Assembly (NCBI GenBank): GCA_905221605.1
Contig: CAJNDS010000385.1
Location: 62,001 to 126,000 of the forward strand
Direction of reading: 5' to 3'
Source: Symbiodinium natans
Taxonomy: Eukaryota > Sar > Dinophyceae > Suessiales > Symbiodiniaceae
Length of the DNA: 64,000 nucleotides
The notes beneath the pieces are model-generated. The model was not told the origin of the DNA. It was given only the letters and a program-made list of their open reading frames with translations, and did not search any database. Both the position numbers and the translations under genes were made by a program. Shown here piece by piece: positions 1 to 9,319 of the stretch (position 1 is the stretch's first letter; every line of letters begins with the position of its first letter).

Positions 1-5
1 ACCTC

Positions 6-569
6 GTGCAGCATTCCGTGTTCTGGCGGCGGCCGGAGAATGCCAACCGACTTGACGAGGTTCAAGAACATTTCCAAGGCATGGACGTTGGTGAGTTCCG
101 AAGGCAAGCTGCTCCTCCCATTCTCCTGGCGAGACTGGCGCGGGCTGCACGAAGCCGACGTCGACGGAGCGGGTCTCCCTTCAGGTGCTTGAGGCTGGTC
201 GAGTGCTGCGTGCGCGAGGAGGCAGACCTAAGGGTGGAGCTGATCACATCTCCTGAGGGCCTAGACGAGGCAGCCGCAAAACTCAGGAACTGTGCTGGTG
301 GGGAAGGGTATCACAACAAGGCCGAAAAGGGCGAGTGCTTGTTGCTGGTGCTGAAGCAGGGCGGCAAGCTGGCAGCGATGGCCGAATGGTGCACCGTGCA
401 GCAGAGATTCCTACAGCTGGTGGAGCACTGCAATGGTGTAATCCGGCCCGAGTGGGAAAGCCTGTTCAATGAGGCTGCAAAGCTATTGCCGAAGAAAGTG
501 GCGATCATGACTTCTAGCCATCACCCTTTCACTCATTCTACATGTCATGCACCGAGTTGGAGAAGGTGA
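6..569 (+). CDS. PcfJ-like domain fragment (5' end of a gene, partial)
   Basis: Open from the left edge of the window, about 187 residues. The middle part (residues about 75-165) has the layout of PcfJ-like domains: a leading L-R-N-C, then a G-x-Y motif, a hydrophobic strand ending near G-K-L-A-A-M-A-E, and a conserved Q-x-F-L-Q-L. PcfJ-like proteins are known from bacterial mobile elements and as scattered domains in dinoflagellates; their activity is not established. The last 15-20 residues before the stop read poorly, so the true exon probably ends near 505 and continues by splicing. It lies just upstream of an ankyrin frame on the same strand and may be its 5' exon. The fold assignment is a remembered pattern, not a search result. 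Confidence 0.4.
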   Translation: MQHSVFWRRPENANRLDEVQEHFQGMDVGEFRRQAAPPILLARLARAARSRRRRSGSPFRCLRLVECCVREEADLRVELITSPEGLDEAAAKLRNCAGGEGYHNKAEKGECLLLVLKQGGKLAAMAEWCTVQQRFLQLVEHCNGVIRPEWESLFNEAAKLLPKKVAIMTSSHHPFTHSTCHAPSWRR

Positions 570-639
570 CACATCGTCAGCAGCTTCAAGAGCCAAGAGC
601 GGCCCACCTTATGCTGGAAGGGCTCCTCAGTCTCGCAAC

Positions 640-1523
640 GTCTCCAGATCTTCCAGGGCTGCCTTGGCGAGCTTGGGCGCTTGCCTGAACCGATATCCAC
701 CGGGTAGCGTGGAGGCTGCAGGGTCTCTCCTGGACCTTGCCCTGGCACATGACGATATGGATCTGGCGAGGCAGCTCTGCGGGACGGCGCCGGTGATGCG
801 GCGGTGGTCGCGCTGAAAAGGGGAAGAGTCCAAACAGCAAAGGCGCTCGTGGAGTGGGGAGCCGACGTCAATGCGCATGACTCTGAGGGAGAAACTCTCC
901 TTGTGCAGGCCGTGTCTCAAGGAAATGTTGAGTTGGCCGAGTGGCTTGTCGAGTGGGGAGCTGATCTCGACGAAAGGGGCAATGGGCAAACCCCGCTGGT
1001 GCGGGCCGTTTCTGAAGGGAGGGCCACTTTCGCCGAGCTGCTTTTAGAGTGGGGCGCTGACGTGGACACAACGACTAACGATGGACAAACGGCATTGATA
1101 CAGGCGGTGTCTGCAGGAAATGCTGACTTGGCCAAGTTTCTTGTGGAGTGGGGAGCAGACCTTGAAGCCGAGGAATGGGTAGATGGCCACACGGCATTGT
1201 CTCTGGCGGTGTCGAAAGGTCACCTCGAGCTTGCCAAGCTGCTGGTGGAGTGGTCAGAGAGTATCAATCCAGAGGATTTCGATGGAGAAACGCCGTTGAC
1301 CCTGGCAGCCTCGAGAGATGATATCGGGTTGGCCAAGTTTCTCGTGGAGTTGGGGTGTGATCTCAACAAAGAGAATGCGGCTGGACAATCGCCGCTGGTG
1401 GTGGCAGTCTGGTCTCATCACTACGATTTGGCCAGGTTGCTTGTTGACTGGGGAGCCGATACCGACGTAGATGATACTGACGTTGCCTTGTTTTTGTATC
1501 TTCACTATCACAGGCAAACGTAG
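640..1523 (+). CDS. Ankyrin-repeat protein, frame broken near 772
   Basis: Encodes about seven consecutive ankyrin repeats of 33-34 residues, each with the pattern G-x-T-P/A-L, A-V-S-x-G, A-K-x-L-V-E-W-G-A-D. The unusual constant WGAD ending makes the array very homogeneous. Residues before about 772 lie in a different frame from those after it: the first repeat ends in the earlier frame and its continuation is one base out of register, with no room for an intron. This is either a one-base loss (recent pseudogenisation) or an assembly error. The protein would be a protein-protein interaction scaffold; no catalytic domain is visible. The stop is at 1521-1523. It may share a transcript with the PcfJ-like fragment upstream. 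Confidence 0.6.
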
Positions 1524-1744
1524 TTGCAGCATTTCAAATCATGGTGTTGCTGGCTAGTGCAGAAGGAGAGTGTGCAATTGCAGGAGCACGCACCACAAGC
1601 CAGTTGGAGTCGCAGCTTCAGAGGGGATCTACACGGGCGATTTTTTTCTGGAGCTTATGGCTTGTGCTGTTTCTGCCTGCGTTGTGAGAGCCAAAATCCT
1701 GCGCGGGGCCCTAACACAGTGCCTCTCGCTGCGTGGGCCCTAAA

Positions 1745-2010
1745 CCGTGCTTTTCAGACATGATCTTGGTTGTACTTATGGATTCAGTTGACCCACCCCC
1801 TCCCCCCTCCTCCCCCCAAACCGGCGCTGATGCTCTGATGGCCCGGTGTGATGGGATTCAGTTGACCACGTTCTTGTCAACCCCCCCTCCCCCAGCCAGA
1901 GATGATCTTCGGGAGTGGTATGTCCTGGTATGGCTGGATTCATTCCCTTCCCCCCCCCCCCCCCCCATACAGATATCTTCCGGTGTGACCCCCCACACCA
2001 GACATGGTGC
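1745..2010. repeat. Diverged tandem repeat with C-tracts
   Basis: Three imperfect units of roughly 85-90 bp share a GATTCAGTTGAC-like segment, a poly-C tract (the longest 16 C) and a GATGCTCTGATGGC-like segment. The short frames across it are low complexity and are not considered coding. Confidence 0.5.
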
Positions 2011-2235
2011 TCTGATGGCACTTCTTTCTGTAGAGAGTGCGCTGGAATGCTGCCAACAAAAACTTGACAACTTCATAATTCACACTTCTCGATGAGTACG
2101 GCAGATTTAACTTTATAGTAGGAACCGACCCATGGGGTGATTTCCACACCAATTTCGCACACAGATGACCTGCAGGATCGTTTCGACGTGGCGCGCATCC
2201 TCAACGCGGCGCAGGTTTTTCAGCGACCTGGACAG

Positions 2236-2333
2236 GATTTAGGATTTAGGGGGTTTAGGGTTTAGGGCCGGCAGTCGTTGCGAGGCTTGGATGAAAAAAA
2301 GGGGGTTTAGGGTTTAGGGTTTAGGGCATTTAA
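2236..2333 (+). repeat. Interstitial TTTAGGG tracts
   Basis: Two short runs of TTTAGGG-type repeats separated by about 30 bp of unique sequence. They lie in the 1.1-kb gap between the ankyrin frame and the glycosyltransferase, which otherwise holds AT-rich DNA without supported genes. Confidence 0.8.
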
Positions 2334-2634
2334 GGTGGGTGCAAGAGGGTACAAAATGCTACAAATCCAATGAATGCGTTCTGGCTTTAGATTATTCTAA
2401 TAATATGACTTCCGTTTTTGAAACCAATTTGTCATCTGTTCATCTAGTAGTGTACGACAATTTTAGGAAATGTATAAGCAAATAACAATGTTTCCTTTGT
2501 CCGCCGCCAGGGATGGTAAGGGGTTGTGACTTCGTGACTTAAAGTGACTTAGTCAGTGGGGTGTTGATGGTGAGCCCCCACTGATGCGCGGAAGCCAGCA
2601 ACCACCCTTTCAAACTGCCGCCCGAACCTTTGCC

Positions 2635-4065
2635 ATGGAGGGACCACAACTTTCCATCGCAGTCGTTTGCATCCAGAAGTCTGGTCACATGCTTTGCCTG
2701 CTGCGCATCTGCGCTGAGCTCTGCAAGCGCGGGCACAAAGTCAGAGTTTACACAGCGGAGTATGGTAAGGATGAGTTTGAGAAGAAGGTGAAGCAGACGG
2801 GCGCGGAGTTTGTGGCTTTGGACATGCAGGGGAAGACGGAGGAGAGCATCACGCAGGAGGCAGATAAGAAGGGCGTGTTTGAAAACCTGGAACTTTCGGC
2901 TGTCATGTTACCAGCTTTGAGACAGGAATGTGCCAAGAGCAAGCCAGATGTGGTGCTGGCGGACTTCGCCTCGGCTGCAGGACCAGTTCTTGCAGAGGAG
3001 ATGGACCTCCCTTTGTTGATCAATCTGCCAGGGCCTCTAAGTGTACTGCAAGCCTTCATCGGAATGGCCGATGCTTCAACTGGCTTCAACTTCCTGGGGC
3101 TACACTTGGAGCGCCAGCGACTGAGCATGCCTGCCTTTGCGAGATGGACAAACGTCTTTTCTTTCGGCACCTGGGGAGCACAACTGCATCATCATGTAGG
3201 CAGAGGGGCAATTGTGCTGGTGCAAACCATCTGGGGCCTTGACCAGACACTGCCCATCTATCCCAACGTTGTTGTGACCGGCCCAGTTTTACCACCAGCT
3301 GCAAATCTGCGAGAGAAGTTAGCCAGAGAGCATGTGGAACTTCACCAGTTCCTCCGTGCCAGTGACGGCAGTGGCAGCAGTGTCGGTGTGGTGTACGTCA
3401 CAACAGGCAGCATGGCCAAACTCCACGACTGGCAAGTGCGAGTCCTGTTCAGTGGCCTCAAGAAAACCCAGTGTCGAGTTGTATGGAGCCTCAAGGAAGA
3501 GCTGCACCAATTCCTGCCAGTCAAGGATGACCCTGACTTCTTCATTCGCAAGTGGACTCCCCAAGCCGAGCTGCTGCAAGACCCTGCCATCAAAGTAGTC
3601 ATCACTCATTGTGGTTGGGGTGGCACCTTGGAAACTTTGACGGCCGGTAAACCCATCGTGGCCATTCCCTTCTTTGCAGAGCAGCCCGTGAATGCCTGTC
3701 TACTGAAAGACCGTGGTGTTGCTGAGCTCATTGGGAGAATTCCGAAGGGCATCGGCAGGGAGCACAACCCTTACAAAGAAGGCTGGATGACAGAGGAGAC
3801 GGTCTACTCAGCAGTAAGCAAGGTCATGAGAAGCCCCTCCTACACTGAAGAAGCCCGGAAGCTCATGAAAGCATCCCAAGCTTCGGGTGGGGTTGCAGCT
3901 GCAGCACAGCAAGTAGAATGGGCTGGGTGGCATGGAATTCATCACCTGAAGCCCACAAACTTCCAGGGCTCAACAGGGTCGAGTCCCTTCAGCGGCTGTT
4001 TGGCTGGACTTGCAGCGGTTTGCGCCTGTTCCGTGATGCATTTGAAATTCGGTTGCTTAATGTGA
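2635..4065 (+). CDS. GT1-family UDP-glycosyltransferase
   Basis: Single-exon protein of 476 residues. The start at 2635 (context GCCATGG) is chosen because it directly precedes the first Rossmann strand; the frame stays open 17 codons upstream to 2584. The C-terminal half carries the nucleotide-sugar donor signature of GT1 enzymes: W-T-P-Q-A-E-L-L, then THCGWGGTLETL, then P-F-F-A-E-Q-P-V-N-A. The N-terminal half, with the G-H-M-L-C-L-L-R motif near residue 20, is the acceptor domain. Family members move a sugar from a UDP-sugar to small lipophilic acceptors; the acceptor cannot be inferred. A hydrophobic stretch close to the C terminus could be a membrane anchor. The absence of introns, in a genome where other genes here have several, suggests a retroposed origin, but no relict spliced leader was found upstream. 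Confidence 0.85.
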   Translation: MEGPQLSIAVVCIQKSGHMLCLLRICAELCKRGHKVRVYTAEYGKDEFEKKVKQTGAEFVALDMQGKTEESITQEADKKGVFENLELSAVMLPALRQECAKSKPDVVLADFASAAGPVLAEEMDLPLLINLPGPLSVLQAFIGMADASTGFNFLGLHLERQRLSMPAFARWTNVFSFGTWGAQLHHHVGRGAIVLVQTIWGLDQTLPIYPNVVVTGPVLPPAANLREKLAREHVELHQFLRASDGSGSSVGVVYVTTGSMAKLHDWQVRVLFSGLKKTQCRVVWSLKEELHQFLPVKDDPDFFIRKWTPQAELLQDPAIKVVITHCGWGGTLETLTAGKPIVAIPFFAEQPVNACLLKDRGVAELIGRIPKGIGREHNPYKEGWMTEETVYSAVSKVMRSPSYTEEARKLMKASQASGGVAAAAQQVEWAGWHGIHHLKPTNFQGSTGSSPFSGCLAGLAAVCACSVMHLKFGCLM

Positions 4066-5987
4066 CTGCTTGAGATCCGGGCAGGTTGGGCATGTTTTTG
4101 CCCAAGGCAACGGCCAGTTTGCTGGTTTGTGGTTGCTACGGTGCTAATGATCGCCGCGCAGATTCTGTGCATTGCAAAGGCGTTTCTTGCAGGGCGCGGG
4201 TGCAATGAAAACAAGAGAAAAGTAGATGCGAACATTGCTTGAGCGCGAGGGCCACCGTGGCAAAACCTTGAAAACGAATTGGAGAACTCCGATGTGGTTG
4301 TGGGTTGATTAAAAGATTGTGAGTGGATTTCCTACTAGACCTCTTTCCTACTAGACCTCTTACATTATCCAGTCTTACTGCCGCGTCTAAACCCGCCGGT
4401 CTCTCATTGCGACGGGCATAAGAACCCGCCACAAGATCAACAGCGAGGCGGCCAGTGCCGCCCCCACCGCCCCCGCTAGGGAGCAACCCGGCGGCCATGG
4501 CGCCCGCCAGGTCCGCAACGACCTCGATCGTTTTCATGGTGTAGTTTTGGCACAAGATCGCTTTAAACAGAATCGTGGATGAAAGAAACAGATGGGTTTC
4601 TTGAACGGAATCCTGGAACAATGCTGGCTTTCTGCTATTTTCTGCTATCCACGACAAGGGGCAGGGCTAGCGAAACACATGCCATGAGATGAGATTAGAA
4701 GTCTGTTTGTACCATGTAGACAGAGTGCACCCACACCTGAGCATGATGCGGCAGGAATTCCGGTGTGTCGATTGAAGCCGTCTATGTGAAGAATGACGCA
4801 TATCTTTTACGAATAGGATACCTTTCGCAGTCCTGTTTCATGAAAGTTGAACCATGCCCAATCAGACGATGAAGCAGACTCTCAAGACATGTTTGCTTTG
4901 GCTTCCATCTCTTCATGGTGCTCGTGAGGCTCCGGTGCCCTCGCCTTGTGGACCTTCTTGTATCAGGTTTTGGCCGACCTGAAACCCAACCCTCAGAACC
5001 CATCGAACCCCTTAGAAACCATTGTAACCCTTATACAGTAAACCCCAAAAAAGTTGAAACCAGTTTAAGGACAAACAGTGCTGGGATTCCTACACTTTCC
5101 TCTTATGGATTGAGGCTATTGAGTTTCCAACTTTTAGGCTCCTACTCTAAGCCCCAGACGACCGAAACCCAGGTGCCTCCACCTCCACCGCCGGAGAAGC
5201 GGCGGAGCTTCATGGGATTGCCACGCCGATCCGAAAAAATTGGAAAGGGGCTTATAGGGCTTAGGGTTTAGGGTTTAGGGTTAGGGCTCTCAAGGTTCAT
5301 GGATGTTTGCAAGTTCGTGTTGTCTCTTTGGGGGGGGGGGGGGGGGGAGGGAGGGGGCGGTGACACGGGTGAAGGTTTTGATTCATTTCTTGGGTTCTGC
5401 ATTCTAAGAAGCTCGAGTCAACAAGTGTGTTCCATCAGGGGTGTGAGCGCTTTCACAAGATTGGCACCCACAAGGATGCCAAGTTTTTCTGTGACCCATC
5501 TTGTTCGATCTTCTCTAAGATGCTGTTTGGTTTAACCCGAAACCCTAAACCCTTAAGCTGGAAGCTTTACAAAATTTCAGAACATCCCACAATCCTGTTC
5601 GTTCTATCGGCATTCCTCTCAACTTTCAACTCCGCCTTGCGGAAGAGTGCCCCAAGTTAGGGTTTAGGGTTTAGGGTTTAGGGTTTAGGGTTTAGGGTTT
5701 AGGGTTTAGGGTTTAAGCAGGCATTTTTCCTGGGGACATAGTCCAGGAGCTCTTGTGCACCCCCCGCCGTCCATCAAAAGAATGCGGAAGCGAGAGATAG
5801 CCACAGCAACAGAATGCCATGGGTCTCCTCTGCCATTGCTCTCTTCCACCATGGGCATGGCACTTTAGATGCTCAATCTGGCTGAATGCCTATAGTTCGG
5901 CATGGCCGCAGTCATATCATATCGGTACTTGTAGTGTCGGGCGGGTGTTTGTTGAGCTTCGGTTCTGATTTCACCCAGCCATACGCC
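4066..5987. other. Gap with telomere-like tracts and possible small exons
   Basis: No complete gene is supported. A proline-rich stretch followed by a basic segment (5160-5255) and a Cys/His-containing stretch (5424-5535) read like isolated exons of an unrecognised + strand gene. They cannot be joined with confidence. A poly-G run lies at 5331-5347. Confidence 0.3.
5657..5713 (+). repeat. TTTAGGG tract, about 8 units
   Basis: Uninterrupted perfect TTTAGGG repeats; a shorter run lies at 5260-5285. Interstitial tracts of this telomere repeat recur across the window. Confidence 0.9.
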
Positions 5988-7376
5988 ATGGGATCTACTT
6001 TGCGCAAGGCGTCCGGAGCTGATCGCTCGCGCTCGCGCGACCTGAAGTCCGCTGAAAGGACCATCGCAGTGTCTTTGCCCAGCGGCCGCTCAGTGCAGGT
6101 GTCAGCATCGCCGGCGTCCAGCGTGCACGAGCTGAAGGTCCTGGTGCAGAAGGCCTTCCGACGTCCGTTTCTGGAGCTGACCCTGCATGGAAAGCTCTTA
6201 GATCCCCGGCAGCCTCTTCAAGAGCTGGGGATTCGTGACGGGGAGGTCTTGAATGCCATCGCTCGAGAACCGCAGGTGGCTGCTGCACGCCACGCTTTTG
6301 CAATTTATGTCGTGGGTGGCAGCGCGCTCACCTGGGGCCGCCAAGAGCATGGAGGTGACTGTAGTCGTGTTCAGCATCACTTGAGGCATGTTCAACAGAT
6401 TCAGGCCACAGAGCTTGCCTTTGCTGCGATTGTTTCGAATGGATCCGTGGTTGCCTGGGGTGAGGGTGAATATGGAGCTTCTATATCACCCGCAGTCCGG
6501 GGGCAGTTAAAGAATGTGCAACAACTCCACTCGACAGCCTTTGCGTTTGCAGCCAGCTTAGCAGATGGCAGGGTGGTAACATGGGGTCACCAGTGTTTTG
6601 GGGGCGACTGCAGTCGTGTTCAAGATCGGCTGAAGAATGTCGCAATCCGGGCTTCGACTGCTAGGGCTTTTGCTGCCACTTTGGCTGATGGCTCAGTTGT
6701 GACTTGGGGAGACCGAGATTGGGGAGGGGACTGTAGCGGGGTGCAAGCAAAGTTGGTCAACGTGAAGGACATCCAGGCGACCAAGCACGCGTTCGCGGCC
6801 ATCTTGGCTGATGGGAGTGTCGTGACATGGGGCGATCCAGCAAGGGGCGGCGATTGCAGGGAGGTCCAAGCAGAGTTGGTCCACGTGAAGCAGATCGTGG
6901 GGAATTTCGGGGCTTTTGCAGCCATTTTGGCTAATGGCTCCGTTGTCACCTGGGGCGACGCAGCAGGTGGAGGGGACAGCGGCGGCCTCCAAGATCGGTT
7001 GCGGAATGTGCAGCAGGTTACAGCTGCTTTTCGCGCCTTCGCGGCCCTCCGGGCCGATGGATCAGTTGTATCCTGGGGCGCAGTAACATGTGGGGCGGAC
7101 TTCTCTGACGTCCAGCTCAAGGATGTGCGGCAGCTGCAGGCTACAGATGGTGCCTTTGCAGCAGTCCTGGCCGATGGACGAGTGATCACCTGGGGTGCAG
7201 CACACACCGGTGGTGACAGCCGCCCAGTGCAGGACCAGCTACAGGGGGTCTGGCAGATCCACTCCAACAGCTTTGCCTTCGCTGCCATCTTGGCCGACGG
7301 ATCCCTGGTCACTTGGGGGGATGAAGCCGAGGGAGGGGACAGCACCAGGGTCCAAGATCAGCTTGAGCTGCTATGA
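5988..7376 (+). CDS. Ubiquitin-like domain plus RCC1-like repeat protein
   Basis: Single-exon protein of 462 residues. The start at 5988 (context GCCATGG) is preferred over an in-frame start at 5886 because the upstream 34 residues look unrelated. Residues about 25-95 have the ubiquitin-like pattern used by many dinoflagellate proteins: beta strands, L-K-x-L-V-Q-K-A-F, then L-x-G-K-L-L-D-P and a closing L-G-I-R-D-G-E. From about residue 100 to the end there are nine units of about 40 residues, each containing AFAAILADGSVVTWG or a close variant, then G-G-D-C/S and V-Q. This resembles RCC1/HERC-type beta-propeller blades, and in dinoflagellates such proteins are often labelled HERC-like, but there is no HECT ligase domain here. 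A role in protein interaction is plausible; no enzymatic function is visible. Confidence 0.75.
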   Translation: MGSTLRKASGADRSRSRDLKSAERTIAVSLPSGRSVQVSASPASSVHELKVLVQKAFRRPFLELTLHGKLLDPRQPLQELGIRDGEVLNAIAREPQVAAARHAFAIYVVGGSALTWGRQEHGGDCSRVQHHLRHVQQIQATELAFAAIVSNGSVVAWGEGEYGASISPAVRGQLKNVQQLHSTAFAFAASLADGRVVTWGHQCFGGDCSRVQDRLKNVAIRASTARAFAATLADGSVVTWGDRDWGGDCSGVQAKLVNVKDIQATKHAFAAILADGSVVTWGDPARGGDCREVQAELVHVKQIVGNFGAFAAILANGSVVTWGDAAGGGDSGGLQDRLRNVQQVTAAFRAFAALRADGSVVSWGAVTCGADFSDVQLKDVRQLQATDGAFAAVLADGRVITWGAAHTGGDSRPVQDQLQGVWQIHSNSFAFAAILADGSLVTWGDEAEGGDSTRVQDQLELL

Positions 7377-9319
7377 TGCCTACGCGTTGCCCACACTGCA
7401 TCAAAGGAGAGGCACGATAAAAGGGAGCCACTACAAAAGCAAGGGGGGGGGGGGCTACCCAGCAGTTTTTGTGGGCCTTTGATGTGTCGACGCAAACAAG
7501 AGTCCCCACCGCCGAGCCACAAAGACCGCTGGACTTCATGGTGACAGGCGCGCACTGTAGTACACCACTTCCAGCGTAATTATTCAATGGATGATCATGC
7601 GACCCACGTGCTCGGAGTTGGTTCTGTGTTCTCAATGTTCTCCTGTTCGGTCGCCCCGGCATCTTTCAATAGCCTGCCTCTTGCTCCTCGTGCTCTGGGT
7701 TGCTCCAAATTGGATGGCACCCTTAACCCTAGTCCCTGCTAGCTTGCGCTCGCTTGAGCATGAAATGGAGTGTGGAGCCCTGAGCCTTGAGGCATCCTAC
7801 CTGAAGTGTTGCATGCACTGGTCGATCGGGGTCAGTTTCCTGTGCAAGCAGTTCTTATTAGTAGAGAGCGAGCTGGAAGAACACCGTTTTCACGTCTTGG
7901 AGAATCTTTCTTGCCCCGCGGCCTTTACGGTTTACCTTTGGCATACGGCCAGGTTTTCATCTCTCTCTCTCTCTGTATATATATATATCTCTCGCTGTAT
8001 CTCTCGCTCCTCTATTTCCATCTCTCTCTCTCTCTCTCTCTTTCTCTCCCTCTCTTTGCCTATCAACTGTTCACTTCTTTGATTTACGACCTCACCCGCC
8101 CCCCCCGGCCACTTAACAAGTAACGATAATCACGACGAACAGTTAAAAATAGAACAACATACTTCAACACACACACACACACACACACACGGTTTCTCCG
8201 ACAGTGTACTCGATTCGTCTCTCTCTCTCTCTCTCCCTCTCTGTCTCGCCCTCTCTCTGTCGCTCGCTGAAAGTAGCTGAAATTGGCTGCAGAGCGCTGG
8301 CGACGAAGCTCCCCTCCTGTGCCATGCCAGTGGGGAGACTCGCCGGTAGACAGGGCGCTGCGATGGTGCGGGGCCGGATCGCGATGTCAGGCACGGCATG
8401 ACAATGCTGCAGATTTTCGAGCTGCAGAGCACAAACAGACTCAATACGCTGCTAGATGTGGGGGTTTCCGAAGTTAGGGGATCCGACTATTTGGGGTGCT
8501 ATATAAGGAGGCAGATGAGACCTTGCGAAAATGGGTGCAGTTCCTGCTCACATGGCACCTTGCACATTCTGTGCTGTTGCTTATGCCGCAGCCAGCGCAC
8601 TGAACTCCGGCATATGTTTGCTATCGCCATTTACAATTACGCGCTTCTGTTTTCTATTCGCTTGCAAGGAGTGGCTTTCTGGTATCACCCTCACGTCTTA
8701 GAAGAGTCTTATACCTCTTGAAATTCTGCTCTTTCCTAAAGACTCAACATATGCCCCAGACCCATAATCCTCAACCTGAATAATGAGAGTGGGGGGGCGG
8801 GGGACATCTTGCATAACACACCTGTGCTTCTTTTAAGGGTATGCGCTTGGGCTTGGAACATCTCATGACCTTCGGGCCTCGGGCCTCGTGTTGGGTTGCT
8901 GCGATTGTGATCCTCCCGAAAGGCAACGCGTGGAGGTTCAGCGCAACATCGTCAAGCACGCCGGGCTCCTGACCAGGCCGGACGATTAGTGGCGGTGCAT
9001 CCATGTTCTCGCGGTGCATACAGTATGTCATGTCTAGAACCCACATCTGTGGAAGGATCGGAAGGTATCGCGAGCTGGCCACGTTTGTCTTTCTCCTGGC
9101 ATGTTTCGGGATGTCCGGCTCCCAGACGAGGTGTCGGGAAAGAAAAGATGAACCTGCACGTGCGTGGATGTGTTCTAGCAAACTCCTGCTTGTCGCATTT
9201 GATGCTTTCTCGTCGTGTTCCATCACTTTGCAATGTATCGTTGCGTCATGCTTCTGGCCGGCGAAGGTATAGCCGCAGTGCTCAAGAAGCAACATCCCCC
9301 CCAGAAGCTTGAAGCAAAC
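7377..9319. other. Gap rich in microsatellites
   Basis: Contains a G-run (7444-7454), (CT)n at about 7962-8060, (AC)n at about 8169-8192 and (CT)n at about 8217-8260. Between 8771 and 9250 a minus-strand frame reads fairly well but has no recognised family and runs antisense into the transporter gene. It is not called as a gene. Confidence 0.5.
8463..8515 (+). repeat. Half copy of the GGGTTTCCGA element family
   Basis: Starts with GGGTTTCCGA and continues with a GGGGAT..ATTTGGGG..TATA.AAGG pattern. This matches, with few changes, the reverse complement of the right half of the first DUF4116 intron (13334-13440). Only one arm is seen here, so it is a fragment or a solo end. Confidence 0.45.

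Noticed and set aside
6620-7345. 241-codon open frame on the minus strand
   Set aside because: It is the antisense of the RCC1-like repeats; its own repetitive serine/proline composition is dictated by the coding strand.
7591-8082. 163-codon frame ending in Ser/Leu runs
   Set aside because: The end is a translated CT microsatellite and the rest has no protein-like pattern.
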